DNA of 64,000 bases from an uncultured Bacteroidia bacterium (GCA_902773925.1 CACYGI010000005.1:1-64000), one strand, 5' to 3'. Shown: positions 35,952 through 45,323, counted from the stretch's first letter. The notes: generated by a model not told the origin, from the sequence alone. Program-made: numbers and translations.

Positions 35952-37076
35952 TTAAAGTTGTTTCAGATAGCAGCGGGCACGCTTGTGGATGCGGTTTTCG
36001 AACTTGTTCCAAAGGTTCTGGACGCTGATGTTTGTCTCGAGCTCGCGGGTCGTCTCCACGTACTTGATGCCGTACTTCTTGATGATAAACGAAGTCGAAT
36101 CAAAAATGATCGCGTTCACACCCTTGCTCTTGTAGTCATCATCGATGCCGATGAGCAGCGTATCCAGAACTTCGTTATGATTGAGGGCGCGCAGGATATG
36201 GATGAAGCCGAACGGGAACAGGCGGCCCTTGGCCTTCTGCAGCGCGCGGGCGATCGAGGGCAGGCAGATGCCGAAACCGACCATCCTGTTCTCCCCGTTG
36301 CGGACCACGCACACGAAATCCGGACGGAGATTGGGAACGAACTGCTTCTTAAGGTCCTCGACCTGACCCTTTGTCAGCTCCGAGAAACCGTGGATATTGC
36401 GATAAGTATGATTGAGCAGGTCGGCCATCTCGTCAAACGTGCGGACCATCTCCTTCTTGTTGCGGATCTTCTGCACGTGCAGATTGTAGCGTTTGGAGAC
36501 GAGCTCCGCCACGCGGGAATACTCCTCGGGAAGGGGGTAGGGTATCTTGACGAGCATCTCGACCCAGTCCACGTCCTTGACAAAACCGCGCTTGAGAAGG
36601 TGCGGCTCATAGTACGGGTCATTGTATTTGCCGTAGGCAGTCGGAATCTCAGTAAAACCATCCACCAGCACGCCGGAAGCGTCAAACTCCAGGAAGCCTA
36701 GCGGACCGTTCAGATTGTCCATACCCTTCTCGCGGGCCCACTCTTCGACCTTGCCCAGAAGTGCGTCCACCACGTCGTCATCGTCGATGAAATCCATAAA
36801 ACCGAAGCGGCACTGGCGCTGGTTGGTCTTCTCGTTGTAATTGCGGTTGATAATGGCGGCGATACGGCCGACAGGCTTGCCAGCCTCGTCGTATGCCATC
36901 CAGTACCGGGCCTCGCAATACTCGAACGCGTGATTCTTCCGCTTGTCAAGCGTATCCAGATCGGCGCTGATAAGCTGCGGAACGTAGTAAGGATTGTTCT
37001 TGTAGAGCTTGTTGGGAAACTCGACGAACGGACGGAGATCCTTGCGCGTAAAGAGTTCTTTGACGGTGACTTTCAT
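35952..37076 (-). CDS. GNAT-fold acyltransferase-like protein, candidate bacterial ceramide synthase
   Basis: The 374 aa protein (start MKVTVKELF at 37076; the longer open frame runs into the upstream gene) contains an N-terminal region typical of uncharacterised GNAT-like proteins (YWMAYDEAGKPVGRIAAIIN, NGPLGFLEFDASGVLVDGF, YNDPYYEPHLLKRGFVKDVD) and a second GNAT-like half (VVRNGENRMVGFGICLPSI). Bacterial ceramide synthase is known to be a GNAT-superfamily protein unrelated to the eukaryotic enzyme. This gene is third in a run with serine palmitoyltransferase and a short-chain reductase, 16 bases from the latter and just before a terminator. N-acylation of dihydrosphingosine is therefore proposed from context; direct homology was not tested. 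Confidence 0.6.
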   Translation of the reverse strand: MKVTVKELFTRKDLRPFVEFPNKLYKNNPYYVPQLISADLDTLDKRKNHAFEYCEARYWMAYDEAGKPVGRIAAIINRNYNEKTNQRQCRFGFMDFIDDDDVVDALLGKVEEWAREKGMDNLNGPLGFLEFDASGVLVDGFTEIPTAYGKYNDPYYEPHLLKRGFVKDVDWVEMLVKIPYPLPEEYSRVAELVSKRYNLHVQKIRNKKEMVRTFDEMADLLNHTYRNIHGFSELTKGQVEDLKKQFVPNLRPDFVCVVRNGENRMVGFGICLPSIARALQKAKGRLFPFGFIHILRALNHNEVLDTLLIGIDDDYKSKGVNAIIFDSTSFIIKKYGIKYVETTRELETNISVQNLWNKFENRIHKRARCYLKQL

Positions 37077-37092
37077 GGGATGAAGTATCTGG

Positions 37093-37890
37093 TTAGAGCT
37101 TGTAATAGGATGCCAGAATGGAAGCGAACCAGCTGTCCGGAAGAATCCTCTTGAGCAGTGTGGAAAGGCGCTGCTCGAAGGTACTGATGACATAGCGGTA
37201 GCGGGGATGGCGGCAGCGGATGATGCGCGAGACCTTGCAGGCAAGGTGCTCGGGGCGAAGTCCGCCGGTCTCGTCCTTTTCGAAGCTCTCGACTGCCCGG
37301 TGCATACTCGGGTATGCCGTTGCAGCCTCGTCGCTGACCGAAGTCTTGAGCCTCGAGGCCGTAAATCCTGTCGCAAAGTCGCCCGGCTCGATGACCGTGA
37401 CCTTGACGCCGGTATGGCGAAGTTCGAGGCGGAGTGACTCGCAGAGGCCCTCGATGGCAAACTTGGACGCGCTGTAGAATCCCTGGAAGGGGAGACCCAT
37501 CAGTCCGCCGATGCTGCTCAGGCAGATGATGTGGCCTGCGCCTGCTCCGCGCATATGCGGCAGAGCGGCCTTGATGAAACGCACCTGACCCATAAAATTG
37601 GTATCCATCTGGGTGCGGATCTCCTCGTAGGTGTTGAACTCGATCGGCCCGCCGATACCCATCCCGGCGTTGGTGATGAGCACATCGATGCGGCCTTCGG
37701 CGCCGATGACCGTGCTGACAGTACGAGTGACAGCCTCCTCGTCGCGGACGTCGCACTTGAGATAGCGCACGCCCTCGATCGGCTCCACGTCGCGGCGCAC
37801 GGTGCCATAGACAGTGTGTCCGTCAGCCGAAAGCCTGCGGGCCATAGCCTGGCCGAAGCCCGACGAAATACCTGTGATCAGAACTATCAT
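37093..37890 (-). CDS. Short-chain dehydrogenase, candidate 3-ketodihydrosphingosine reductase
   Basis: The 265 aa SDR has the classical nucleotide-binding TGISSGFG, NAGMGIGG, catalytic Ser in CLSSIGG and YSASK. The hydrophobic C-terminal part (FEQRLSTLLKRILPDSWFAS) resembles SDRs acting on lipid substrates. Its ATG overlaps the stop of the serine palmitoyltransferase gene by 4 bases. In that position the expected reaction is NADPH-dependent reduction of the 3-keto sphingoid product, but other lipid or steroid SDR roles cannot be excluded. Confidence 0.75.
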   Translation of the reverse strand: MIVLITGISSGFGQAMARRLSADGHTVYGTVRRDVEPIEGVRYLKCDVRDEEAVTRTVSTVIGAEGRIDVLITNAGMGIGGPIEFNTYEEIRTQMDTNFMGQVRFIKAALPHMRGAGAGHIICLSSIGGLMGLPFQGFYSASKFAIEGLCESLRLELRHTGVKVTVIEPGDFATGFTASRLKTSVSDEAATAYPSMHRAVESFEKDETGGLRPEHLACKVSRIIRCRHPRYRYVISTFEQRLSTLLKRILPDSWFASILASYYKL

Positions 37891-39080
37891 TTGCCGATGA
37901 TACCGAACTCGCGGAAGGTGGCCGTGAGCTTGTCAATAGCCTCGTTGAGCTGGTCGAAAGTATGGGTAGCCATAAGCGAGAAGCGGACCATCGTGCTCTC
38001 CTTGGGTACTGCGGGCGAAATGACCGGATTGACGAAGACGCCAAGGTCAAGCATGCGGCGCGTGATGCCCAGCACCACCTCGTCCTCTCCGCCGACGAAC
38101 AGCGGAATGATGGGGGTCTCGGTATGGCCGATATAGAATCCGTTTTCGCGGAATGCTTTCTGTGCGTAGTGGGTAAGGTCCCAGAGGTGCTGGATGCGCT
38201 CGGGCTCGTCGAGCATGATATCGATGGCGCGGCTGACGGTGGCAATATTTGCCGGAGGCATGCTGGCGCTGAAAATCAGCGAACGGGAGACGTGCTTCAG
38301 GTAATTGATGACCTGATGGCTGCCGGCGATGAATCCGCCGAGCGAGCCGAATGACTTGGAGAAGGTACCCATGATCAGGTCCACGTCCTTGGTCAGGCCG
38401 AAATGCGAAGCGGTACCGCGACCCTGCTTGCCGATGACGCCGATGGCGTGAGCGTCGTCCACCATAATGTTGGCGCCATACTTCTTCGCGAGTTCGACGA
38501 TCTCGGGCAGGCGGCAGATATCACCCTCCATCGAGAAGATACCGTCGGTGACGATAAGCTTGACGCTGTCGGGATTGCAGAACTTCAGCTTAGCCTCCAG
38601 AGACTCCATATCGTTGTGCTGATACTTGAGCACCTTGCCGAATGAGAGGCGGCTGCCTTCGATGATCGAAGCGTGGTCGAGCGAGTCGAGGAGGATGTAA
38701 TCCTCACGGCCGCCGATGGCCGAAACCACACCCAGGTTGACCTGGAAACCGGTGCTGTAGCTGACGGCTTCCTCCATGCCGACGAGGCGTGCGAGCTTCT
38801 CTTCGAGCTCTTCGTGTATATCAAGCGTGCCGTTCAGGAAACGGGAACCCGAGCAGCTTGTGCCATATTTGTCGATCGCTTTCTTTGCAGCTTCCTTGAG
38901 GCGGGGATCATCGGAAAGTCCCAGATAACTGTTGGAACCGAACATCAGGACCTTCTTGCCGTTCATTATGACGACGGGGTCCTGACCTGATGAAATAGCC
39001 CTATAATACGGGTAGATGCCGCTTTTTTTGTATTGAACGTCACGGTCATACAGTCCGCATTTTTCATTAAGTCGATTCAT
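37887..39080 (-). CDS. spt: Serine palmitoyltransferase (alpha-oxoamine synthase)
   Basis: The 397 aa PLP enzyme condenses serine with a fatty acyl-CoA (or acyl-ACP) to 3-ketodihydrosphingosine, the committed step of sphingolipid synthesis. The PLP lysine is Lys242 in GTFSKSFGSLGGFIAG, and His138 in LDHASIIEGSRLS is the residue expected to stack on PLP. VDDAHAIGVIG and the N-terminal GSNSYLGLSDDPR match the family. Length matches soluble bacterial SPT (about 400 aa); 2-amino-3-ketobutyrate CoA ligase is the main alternative but is disfavoured by the neighbours. The operon continues with the SDR and GNAT-like genes. Confidence 0.88.
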   Translation of the reverse strand: MNRLNEKCGLYDRDVQYKKSGIYPYYRAISSGQDPVVIMNGKKVLMFGSNSYLGLSDDPRLKEAAKKAIDKYGTSCSGSRFLNGTLDIHEELEEKLARLVGMEEAVSYSTGFQVNLGVVSAIGGREDYILLDSLDHASIIEGSRLSFGKVLKYQHNDMESLEAKLKFCNPDSVKLIVTDGIFSMEGDICRLPEIVELAKKYGANIMVDDAHAIGVIGKQGRGTASHFGLTKDVDLIMGTFSKSFGSLGGFIAGSHQVINYLKHVSRSLIFSASMPPANIATVSRAIDIMLDEPERIQHLWDLTHYAQKAFRENGFYIGHTETPIIPLFVGGEDEVVLGITRRMLDLGVFVNPVISPAVPKESTMVRFSLMATHTFDQLNEAIDKLTATFREFGIIGK

Positions 39081-39133
39081 CTTCGTTGGTTTTTGTACAT
39101 GTTTTAAGGCCGTAAAAATACATAAAAATTGGC

Positions 39134-39150
39134 CTTATTGGAACAATAAG
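39134..39150. promoter_or_regulatory. Perfect palindrome between uvrA and spt
   Basis: CTTATTG and CAATAAG are separated by GAA. It is 54 bases upstream of the spt ATG and 31 bases past the uvrA stop. On the minus strand it is followed, after GGCC, by AATTTTTATG, so it could be a weak uvrA terminator or an operator for the spt operon; the sequence does not decide. Confidence 0.45.
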
Positions 39151-39180
39151 ATCCTAAAAAAGCAGGTATCTGTCAGATTG

Positions 39181-41994
39181 TCAGGCCAGGGCCGCCCCGG
39201 TGGGCGTTTCCCCGTGCCTCTTCAATTCTTCGGGAGTCCCTTCGAAAATGAGCTCTCCGCCCCTGTCTCCGGCATCCGGGCCGAGCTCTATGACCCAGTC
39301 CGCAGAGCGGATCACGTCAAGGTTGTGCTCGACCACGATGATGCTGTGGCCGCGGCTGATGAGCGCGTCAAATGCTTTGAGCAATTTCTCTACGTCGTAG
39401 AAATGCAGACCGGTCGTGGGTTCGTCGAAAATGAAGAGCATCGAGCGGGAGGGGGAGTCCTGCATAAGGAATGAGGCCAGTTTGATGCGCTGGCTTTCGC
39501 CGCCGCTCAGGGTGCTGCTGCTCTGGCCGAGACTGACGTACGACAGGCCGACGTCCATCAGCGGCTGCAGCTTGCGGGCTATTCGCTGCGCCAGCTCTTC
39601 TTTCTTAGAGCCGAAAAAGGCGATTGCTTCTTCGACGCTCATTTCCAGCACCTGGCTGATGTCGCGCCCGGCGTATTTGACTTCGAGGATCTCGTCCTTG
39701 AAACGGCGTCCGTGGCAGGTTTCGCATACCATCCGGATATCCGCCATAAACTGCATGCTTATCTTGACCTCGCCTTCGCCGCTGCACTCGGGGCAACGTC
39801 CGCCCTCGATGTTGAATGAGAAATGCGAATGGCCGAAACCGTTCATTTTGGCGTAAGGCTGCTCCGAGAACAGACGGCGGATGTCATCGTATATCTTGAG
39901 GTAGGTGGCCGGATTGGAACGGGTGCTCTTGCCGATGGGATTCTGGTCGATGTATTCGACCGCCGCGATGCGGCTCAGGTCGCCTTCCAGTGCGCGGTGC
40001 AATCCGGGACGGTCGCCCATCTCGTTGATCTGCCGGTAGAGGGCTGGATAGAGTATTTCGCCGACGAGCGAAGATTTGCCGCTGCCGCTCACGCCCGTCA
40101 CGACAGTCAGGCAGCGCAGGGGGAAGCGTACGTCGATGTCCTTGAGGTTGTGCTGCATCGCCCCGCGCACGGTGACGCTGTATTTCCAGCCGCGAGGCTG
40201 GTGCTGCGAACTGACCTTGCGCATTCCGGCAAGGTAGTCTATCGTAAGGGAGCGGCACGGTTCGTCAGGATGCGCCAGCCGGCGGGATACTTCTTCCTTG
40301 GCATCGCCCTGGAATACGATCTGCCCGCCGCTTTTGCCGGCCAGCGGCCCGATATCTATCACCATATCCGCCGAGCGGATGATCTGTTCGTCGTGCTCCA
40401 CGACAATGACGGTGTTGCCCAGGTCGCGGAGCTGGCGGAGGACGCCTATCAGGCGCTGCGTGTCGCGTGGATGAAGTCCGATGCTCGGCTCGTCGAGAAT
40501 GTACATCGATCCGACCAGATTGTTGCCCAGCGAGCTGACAAGGCTGATGCGCTGGCTCTCGCCGCCGCTCAGAGTATTGGATGCGCGGTCGAGCGTGAGG
40601 TAAGAAAGCCCCACCTGGTCAATGTACGAAAGCCTTTGCACGATCTCCTGGATCGGACGCTGCGCCACCGAACGGTCGTAATCGTCCAGATGCTCCGGCA
40701 GCTGGCGGAAAAATGCCAGGACCTCTCCGATAGTCATCTTCATCAGCTGGTGGATGTTGTAGCCTCCGACCCTGACGTAGAGGGCCTCGGGACGCAGCCG
40801 GCTTCCGCCGCAGGTGCGACAGACGGTCTTGCCTGAGTATCTCGACTTAAGGTATCGATACTGTATCTTATGACGCTGACTGTCAATCCATTCGAAGAAC
40901 GGCATTATGCCCGTGAAATGCTCGCATCCGCGCCAGAGCAGATCCTTCTCATCCGGGGTTAGTTTGTTGTATGGCCGGTGGATCGGGAATCCGGTCTGCT
41001 CAGCGCTCATTATGACCTGATCGCGGAAATGCTGCATCGTCGCGCCCTTCCAGCAGTTGACCGCGTCCTCGTAGATGCTTAGGGTCTTGTCCGGGACGAC
41101 GAGATCTTCGTCGATACCCATCACCTTGCCGAAACCACCGCATTCGGGGCAGGCTCCGATGGGGCTGTTGTAGCTGAAGAGAAATTCGTCCGGGCGGATG
41201 AAAGTGATGCCGTCGGCTTCGAAGCGGCTTGAGAACTGCCGGCACTGGCTGCCGCAAAGGACGTAGATCGTGCCTTCCGCGTGCTTGAATGCTGTCTCTA
41301 CGGAGTCAGTTGCGATGCTGCGATTCTCTTCGTTATCTTCCGTGGCAAGACGCGCGATAAGGAGCAGCATCTGCCGCCTGTCGGCAAATCGTGGAAGATC
41401 CTGCAGGACCTCGTCGATGCGGCTGATGGTCCCGTCCGGAGCGAAGACTCTCGAATAGCCTTCGGCCTTGAGTCCGAGCAGGCGTTCGGTGCGGCCGTCG
41501 GCATCCTCCCAGCCGAATTCGGTGCCCAGCAGGACGTAGGGCACCTCGCCGTGGCTGAAGATGTATTCCGTGACGCTGCGGGCTGTATCGCAGGTGACTT
41601 CGCGGCCGCTGACGGGCGAAAACGTATGGCCTATGCGGGCGAAGAGCAGGCGCAGGTAGTCGTATATTTCGGTGCTGCTGGCAACGGTAGAGCGGGGATT
41701 TCGGGTCGTCACCCGCTGGCCGATGGCAACGGCGGGAGGCAGGCCGCTGATAATGTCCGCATCCGGCTTGCTCATACGGCCCAGGAACTGGCGGGCGAAT
41801 GCCGAGATGCTCTCGGCGTACCGGCGCTGCCCTTCGGCGTATAGCGTATCGAATGCGAGGGACGACTTGCCGCTGCCGGAAATGCCGGTCAGCACTACGA
41901 GCCGGTTGCGGGGTATCGTGAGCGAGATATCCTTCAGGTTGTTGACCCTGACACCGGAGAGCGTGATGCAATTGTCGTCTTTGAGTTCTGCCAT
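39181..41994 (-). CDS. uvrA: Excinuclease ABC subunit A (UvrA)
   Basis: UvrA is the damage-sensing ATPase of nucleotide excision repair. The 937 aa protein has two ABC modules: Walker A sites GISGSGKSSLAFDT and GVSGSGKSSLVGE, signature motifs LSGGESQRI (twice), and Walker B sites LDEPSIGL and DEPTTGLHFYDV. Zinc-binding pairs CPECGG and CRTCGG lie in the first half, and CPECSGEG with CETCHGRRF in the second. It follows the AraC-like gene by 3 bases, so it lies at the end of the hut run; the link to histidine breakdown is probably only positional. Confidence 0.97.
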   Translation of the reverse strand: MAELKDDNCITLSGVRVNNLKDISLTIPRNRLVVLTGISGSGKSSLAFDTLYAEGQRRYAESISAFARQFLGRMSKPDADIISGLPPAVAIGQRVTTRNPRSTVASSTEIYDYLRLLFARIGHTFSPVSGREVTCDTARSVTEYIFSHGEVPYVLLGTEFGWEDADGRTERLLGLKAEGYSRVFAPDGTISRIDEVLQDLPRFADRRQMLLLIARLATEDNEENRSIATDSVETAFKHAEGTIYVLCGSQCRQFSSRFEADGITFIRPDEFLFSYNSPIGACPECGGFGKVMGIDEDLVVPDKTLSIYEDAVNCWKGATMQHFRDQVIMSAEQTGFPIHRPYNKLTPDEKDLLWRGCEHFTGIMPFFEWIDSQRHKIQYRYLKSRYSGKTVCRTCGGSRLRPEALYVRVGGYNIHQLMKMTIGEVLAFFRQLPEHLDDYDRSVAQRPIQEIVQRLSYIDQVGLSYLTLDRASNTLSGGESQRISLVSSLGNNLVGSMYILDEPSIGLHPRDTQRLIGVLRQLRDLGNTVIVVEHDEQIIRSADMVIDIGPLAGKSGGQIVFQGDAKEEVSRRLAHPDEPCRSLTIDYLAGMRKVSSQHQPRGWKYSVTVRGAMQHNLKDIDVRFPLRCLTVVTGVSGSGKSSLVGEILYPALYRQINEMGDRPGLHRALEGDLSRIAAVEYIDQNPIGKSTRSNPATYLKIYDDIRRLFSEQPYAKMNGFGHSHFSFNIEGGRCPECSGEGEVKISMQFMADIRMVCETCHGRRFKDEILEVKYAGRDISQVLEMSVEEAIAFFGSKKEELAQRIARKLQPLMDVGLSYVSLGQSSSTLSGGESQRIKLASFLMQDSPSRSMLFIFDEPTTGLHFYDVEKLLKAFDALISRGHSIIVVEHNLDVIRSADWVIELGPDAGDRGGELIFEGTPEELKRHGETPTGAALA

Positions 41995-41997
41995 GCC

Positions 41998-42450
41998 TTA
42001 TGATTGATTGCGCAACTGGCCGGGAGTCATCCCGGTCTTATCCTTGAAATTGCGGTAAAAAGTCGCTTCGCTGCGGTATCCGCACCTTTCTGCGATTTCG
42101 GTCAGCGACATATCCTTATCCGCCCGGAGCAGGGTGATGGCCGCATCGATGCGGTAATCATTGATATATTCGCTGAATGTCTTGCCGTAGCGCTGGTTGA
42201 TGAATGCGGAGAGGTAGCTGCGGTTGGTGCCGAGCCGCTTTGCCACCTCATCGACGCCGATGCTGCAATGGCTATAGATATGCTCCTCTTCCATCAGGCC
42301 TTTAAGGGGTATCTCCAGGTCCGGAAGCATATCCGGGACCTGGATGCAACCTGCGCAGCGGTGTCGCCGGCGGCGGACGAGCCTCAGGATGATGGCTGCG
42401 ATGAGGAGAGAAGCAGCTGCGGCGGGTATTATGTACGGCTGGAGGGACAT
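41998..42450 (-). CDS. Membrane-anchored AraC-type helix-turn-helix protein
   Basis: The 150 aa protein starts with one transmembrane segment (about residues 5-24, PYIIPAAAASLLIAAIILRL) followed by a basic stop-transfer RRRRHR. A complete AraC DNA-binding domain fills residues about 60-148: first HTH VDEVAKRLGTNRSYLSAFIN, then second HTH SLTEIAERCGYRSEATFYRN and the FKDKTGMTPGQLR ending. It has no sensor domain. This architecture suggests a membrane-tethered regulator, or the remnant of a larger hybrid sensor of which only the output end remains. It is separated by 1 base from hutI and 3 from uvrA, so it may regulate the hut run; that is inference. Confidence 0.85.
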   Translation of the reverse strand: MSLQPYIIPAAAASLLIAAIILRLVRRRRHRCAGCIQVPDMLPDLEIPLKGLMEEEHIYSHCSIGVDEVAKRLGTNRSYLSAFINQRYGKTFSEYINDYRIDAAITLLRADKDMSLTEIAERCGYRSEATFYRNFKDKTGMTPGQLRNQS

Positions 42451-42451
42451 T

Positions 42452-43669
42452 CTAACTGTAGGCTTCTCCGCCGATGAATACCTGACGGATAAATGGCGTA
42501 TGGTGCAGATACGGGATCTTGACGATGTCCCAGCCGGGCTGCGTGAGTATCAGGTCGGCGCGCTTGCCTTCGGCGATCGATCCGGTAATGTCCGAGATGC
42601 CCATTGCGCAGGCCGCGTTGAGCGTCACGGCGTTGAATGCGCGCTGCGGGGTAAGTCGCATCCTGATGCACCCCAGGGCCATCACGAAGCGCATGTCACC
42701 CGAAGGTGATGAGCCGGGGTTGTAGTCGGATGCCAGGGCCACTCCGAGTCCTGCATCTATGAAGTCGCGGGCGCGACCGTACGGGATGCCCAGGAAGAAT
42801 GACGAACCGGGGAGCATCGTGGGCATTGTCTGTGAGCCTTTCAGGGCCTGGATTTCTTCCTCGCCGGTCCTTTCGAGGTGATCGACTGAGAGGGCTCCGT
42901 AGCGGACTCCCACCTGTACGCCTCCGCTGACGGCCAGTTCATTGGCGTGGATCTTGGGCCGCAGGCCGCATCGCGCTCCGGCCTCGAGGATACGGGCGGT
43001 ATCTTCCACCGTGAAGAATCCTTCGTCGCAGAATACATCCACGAAGTCGGCGTAGCGCGCGGCTTCAGGCATCATTTCGCAGACAAGGCGGACATAGTCT
43101 TCGTGGGTATATCCGCGGCCAACGGCGTGCGCCCCGAGGAAGGTGGAGCGGATGGTGCCCGGATACGATTTACGGATGCGCTCTATAACTCGGAGCATCT
43201 TCAGCTCGTCCTCGGGATTGAGGCCGTAGCCGCTCTTGATCTCGATGGCGCCGGTTCCCTTGAGCGTCATTTCGCGCACGCGCTCCATCGCCTGACGGTA
43301 AAGCTCATCCTCGGATGTATGGTGCAGCCGGTCGGCGGAGTTGAGTATGCCGCCTCCGCGGGCCGCTATCTCTTCGTAGCTGAGGCCGTTGAGCTTGTCG
43401 AGGAACTCTCCGTCGCGGCTTCCGGCATATACGATGTGGGTGTGGCTGTCGCAAAATGATGGCATCAGCATTCCGCCGCAGGCGTCCACCTTCGCGGCTT
43501 CTTCGCGGGGCGGAGTACCGGTGCCGAATGACTTGATCAGGCCGTCTTCGACCAGGAGCCAGGCGTCTTCGATGCACTGCACCTGATCCATTGCGTGACC
43601 CTCGAGGCGCAGCGTGCCCTTCGGGGTGATGCCTGCCAGAGTGCCGATATTGACGAAAAGAGTCTTCAT
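42452..43669 (-). CDS. hutI: Imidazolonepropionase HutI
   Basis: HutI hydrolyses imidazolone propionate to N-formimino-L-glutamate, step three of histidine degradation. The 405 aa amidohydrolase has metal-binding DSHTHIVYAGSRDGEF, the KSGYGL motif, FLGAHAVGRGY, IHANEL and ASDYNPGSSP, all typical. It follows hutH by 11 bases. Confidence 0.96.
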   Translation of the reverse strand: MKTLFVNIGTLAGITPKGTLRLEGHAMDQVQCIEDAWLLVEDGLIKSFGTGTPPREEAAKVDACGGMLMPSFCDSHTHIVYAGSRDGEFLDKLNGLSYEEIAARGGGILNSADRLHHTSEDELYRQAMERVREMTLKGTGAIEIKSGYGLNPEDELKMLRVIERIRKSYPGTIRSTFLGAHAVGRGYTHEDYVRLVCEMMPEAARYADFVDVFCDEGFFTVEDTARILEAGARCGLRPKIHANELAVSGGVQVGVRYGALSVDHLERTGEEEIQALKGSQTMPTMLPGSSFFLGIPYGRARDFIDAGLGVALASDYNPGSSPSGDMRFVMALGCIRMRLTPQRAFNAVTLNAACAMGISDITGSIAEGKRADLILTQPGWDIVKIPYLHHTPFIRQVFIGGEAYS

Positions 43670-43680
43670 TCCAGCGGACT

Positions 43681-45165
43681 TTAGTATGCCATCGGGCGGT
43701 TGATGAATTCGGCCGCGGCCGCGATAAGCGGATGCAGGTAGGTGTCTTCTTCGACGAACGGCACCTTTGCGCGGAAATCCGCGTGCAGCTGCTCGATGAC
43801 CGGGGAGGACTTCAGCGGGCGGCGGAACTCGAGCGCCTGGGCGGCGTTGAGCAGTTCGATGCCGAGTACGGTGCGGACATTGTCGATGACGCGCACTAGC
43901 TTCGTGGCGGCATTAGCGCCCATACTTACGTGGTCTTCCTGACCCTGAGAGGACGGAATCGAGTCGCAGGATGCCGGCCAGCAGAGGCCCTTGTTCTGGC
44001 TTACGATGGATGCGGCCGTGTACTGCGGGATCATAAATCCGCTGTTAAGTCCGGGCTTTGCCACCAGGTAGCGGGGCAGTCCGCGATAGCCGTGGATCAG
44101 CAGGTAGGTGCGCCTTTCGGAAATGCTTGCCAGCTCCGACATCGCAACGGCCAGCATATCCATCGGAATGGCTATCGGCTCGCCGTGGAAGTTGCCCGCC
44201 GAGATGACCATATCCTCGTCAGGGAATACGTTGGGGTTGTCGGTGGCCGAATTGATCTCGGTGCCGAAAACTTTCGATGCGTAACGGATGGTGTCCTTGA
44301 CAGCTCCGTGCACCTGCGGGATGCAGCGGAACGAGTAGGGGTCCTGGACGTGCTCCTTGGCCTGCTTGATAATCGTGCTGCCTTCGAGCAGCTGCATAAA
44401 CCGGGCTGCGGTGTCCTTCTGGCCCTGATGGGGACGGATATTGTGGGTGAGGGGATAGAACGGCTCTATGCGGCCGTCGTATGCCTCGAGCGACATTGCA
44501 CCGATCAGATCGGCCCACGCTGACAATTCTTCGGCGTGAAGGGCGCTCCAGACCGCATGGGCGCTCATAAACTGGGTGCCGTTGAGCAGCGCGAGGCCTT
44601 CCTTGGACTGGAGCCTGATGGGCTCCCAGCCGAACTCGCGGAAGACTTCGGCCGAGGGACGGACGCTGCCTTTGTAGCGGACCTCGCCCAGACCGATGAG
44701 GGGCAGGCTGAGGTGCGCCAGGGGCGCAAGGTCTCCGGACGCTCCGAGGCTTCCCTGCTGATAGACTACGGGCAGGATGTCGTTGTTGTACATATCTATC
44801 AGCCTCTGGACGGTGATGAGCTGCGCTCCCGAGTGTCCGTAGGAGAGGGACTGTATCTTGAAGAGCAGCATCAGGCGGACTATTTCGTCGCGGACCGGCT
44901 CACCTGTGCCGCAGGCGTGTGACATTACCAGGTTGTGCTGCAGCTGGGAGAGGTCTTCCGCCGGGATGGTGACGTTGTAGAGCGATCCGAAGCCGGTGGT
45001 TACGCCGTATACCGGACGTCCGATGTCTTCCATTTTCGTGTCGAGGAATTGGCGGCACTTGAGTATGGCCTGAGTGGCCTCTTCCGACAGGGCGAGTTTT
45101 TCGCCTCCGCTGATAATCTCCCTGACTCTGCAAAGAGTCAGCTCTTCACTTGAGATATAGTGCAT
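43681..45165 (-). CDS. hutH: Histidine ammonia-lyase HutH
   Basis: HutH eliminates ammonia from histidine to give trans-urocanate. The 494 aa protein is started at MHYISSEELT (45165); an upstream in-frame ATG at 45225 adds 20 residues that do not look conserved. The Ala-Ser-Gly triplet that forms the MIO cofactor is in GSLGASGDLAPLAHL. Also present are GVTTGFGSL and SSQGQEDHVSMG. It is separated from the upstream hutU by a 339-base gap filled with a tandem repeat, unlike the tight spacing elsewhere in the run. Confidence 0.96.
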   Translation of the reverse strand: MHYISSEELTLCRVREIISGGEKLALSEEATQAILKCRQFLDTKMEDIGRPVYGVTTGFGSLYNVTIPAEDLSQLQHNLVMSHACGTGEPVRDEIVRLMLLFKIQSLSYGHSGAQLITVQRLIDMYNNDILPVVYQQGSLGASGDLAPLAHLSLPLIGLGEVRYKGSVRPSAEVFREFGWEPIRLQSKEGLALLNGTQFMSAHAVWSALHAEELSAWADLIGAMSLEAYDGRIEPFYPLTHNIRPHQGQKDTAARFMQLLEGSTIIKQAKEHVQDPYSFRCIPQVHGAVKDTIRYASKVFGTEINSATDNPNVFPDEDMVISAGNFHGEPIAIPMDMLAVAMSELASISERRTYLLIHGYRGLPRYLVAKPGLNSGFMIPQYTAASIVSQNKGLCWPASCDSIPSSQGQEDHVSMGANAATKLVRVIDNVRTVLGIELLNAAQALEFRRPLKSSPVIEQLHADFRAKVPFVEEDTYLHPLIAAAAEFINRPMAY

Positions 45166-45218
45166 ATCTGTTGGGTTTGTTATATCAGTTAATTGATTGG
45201 TTATGTGCTGTTGCTCCG

Positions 45219-45323
45219 GAATCATTTATTCTCCGACCGTTCGCTTCGCTCACCCCTCCCAACCTTGCGGTTGGGCCCCTCCCTCTACAGCCGAGGGGGG
45301 CTATGTCTACGAATAAATGATTC
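45219..45323. repeat. Element with 13-bp inverted ends between hutU and hutH
   Basis: GAATCATTTATTC near 45220 and GAATAAATGATTC ending at 45323 are perfect inverted repeats. Inside are two more hairpins: CCCAACC/GGTTGGG and CCCCTC/GAGGGG. The right end recurs at about 45461-45473, in the second tandem unit. It is a palindromic intergenic repeat rather than a gene. Confidence 0.65.

Noticed and set aside
37077-37460. N-terminal extension of the acyltransferase-like protein
   Set aside because: It overlaps the 3' part of the SDR gene on the same strand in another frame and shows no conserved residues; MKVTVKELF at 37076 is a natural start.
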